Origin: Muricea muricata
Lineage: Eukaryota; Cnidaria; Anthozoa; Malacalcyonacea; Plexauridae
Direction: 5' to 3'
DNA: 64,000 bases
NCBI GenBank assembly: GCA_963855995.1
Contig: OY979717.1
Span: 35,412,997-35,476,996 of the forward strand
A program made the position numbers and the translations under genes. Positions 63,935-64,000 of the stretch are shown here, piece by piece (within the stretch, counting starts at the first letter, position 1; every line of letters begins with the position of its first letter). The notes below the pieces were generated by a model. It saw only the letters and a program-made list of their open reading frames with translations, was not told the origin of the DNA and made no database searches.

Positions 63935-64000
63935 TTCTAAACTTTTTAGCCTTCTTTCTATAATGTGGCGGTCATCAGGTGTACTTAATTCGCGTAAGGG

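Larger units (their letters stand above)
58115..64000 (+). repeat. Tandem tRNA-Val gene array, right part
   Basis: The array resumes in the G-H spacer exactly where it stopped at 56997 (…ATATATT | TTGAATC…) and runs off the right edge inside slot i. Confidence 0.96.
63554..64000 (+). repeat. Short unit S43, cut by the window edge
   Basis: A/G hybrid, H(CAC) and the first 47 nt of relic i (63954-64000). Confidence 0.92.

Noticed and set aside
1-64000. CRISPR array
   Set aside because: The regularly spaced conserved elements are 73-nt tRNA genes with conserved, not unique, spacers.
1-64000. tRNA-derived SINE family
   Set aside because: Copies are in strict tandem in one orientation, without poly(A) tails or target duplications, and many keep complete tRNA folds with terminators.
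1-64000. Entamoeba-type tRNA array or organelle tRNAs
   Set aside because: The long non-STR spacers, single amino-acid content and animal-like valine tRNA body fit a metazoan nuclear array better, but I cannot exclude another eukaryote from sequence alone.

Overview
The whole window is a tandem array of valine tRNA genes with no credible protein-coding gene. The tRNA bodies (acceptor GTTTCTG/CAGAAAC, D-arm TAGTGTAGTGG, T-loop TTCGATC) have a typical animal nuclear tRNA-Val sequence. Genes are intronless, lack an encoded CCA and carry internal A and B boxes, and most end in a T-run, so they look like RNA polymerase III genes. A metazoan nuclear chromosome is the best guess. I cannot name the species.

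Unit plan. The long unit is about 1,605-1,655 bp and holds eight tRNA-derived slots on the + strand, named here A, B, c, d, e, G, H, i. A = tRNA-Val(AAC); B = tRNA-Val(CAC); c, d and e = decayed tRNA-Val relics; G = second tRNA-Val(AAC); H = tRNA-Val, mostly TAC but CAC or CAT in some lineages; i = relic that still keeps the 73-nt length. The spacers after A and G resemble each other, as do those after c and e, so the unit is itself an old internal duplication. A short unit of exactly 622 bp (A/G hybrid, H, i) is interspersed. I count 36 long units (two of them recombinant) and 7 short units, plus one still shorter A/H hybrid unit at the left edge.

Inventory by eye: 149 full-length tRNA-like genes (76 AAC, 34 CAC, 32 TAC, 7 CAT). 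There are also seven B copies sharing an internal deletion, one 5'-truncated A, and roughly 150 relic slots (about 36 each of c, d and e, and 43 i), whose positions are given under each unit. Together AAC (A34 probably read as inosine), TAC and CAC would decode all four valine codons.

Region by region: 1-1076 recombinant short units; 1077-9288 six long units, the first four nearly identical; 9289-20535 long and short units mixed, with two recombinant units near 18.9 and 20.5 kb; 20536-39131 long units with two short ones, including a block repeated at an offset of about 5,510 bp; 39132-52334 a four-unit block repeated head-to-tail at exactly 6,590 bp; 52335-56997 long units; 56998-58114 unrelated DNA inserted in a G-H spacer, with a GGGG-N8-CCCC minisatellite; 58115-64000 the array resumes and runs off the end. 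The array appears to evolve by unequal crossover and gene conversion, with several breakpoints inside the tRNA sequences.
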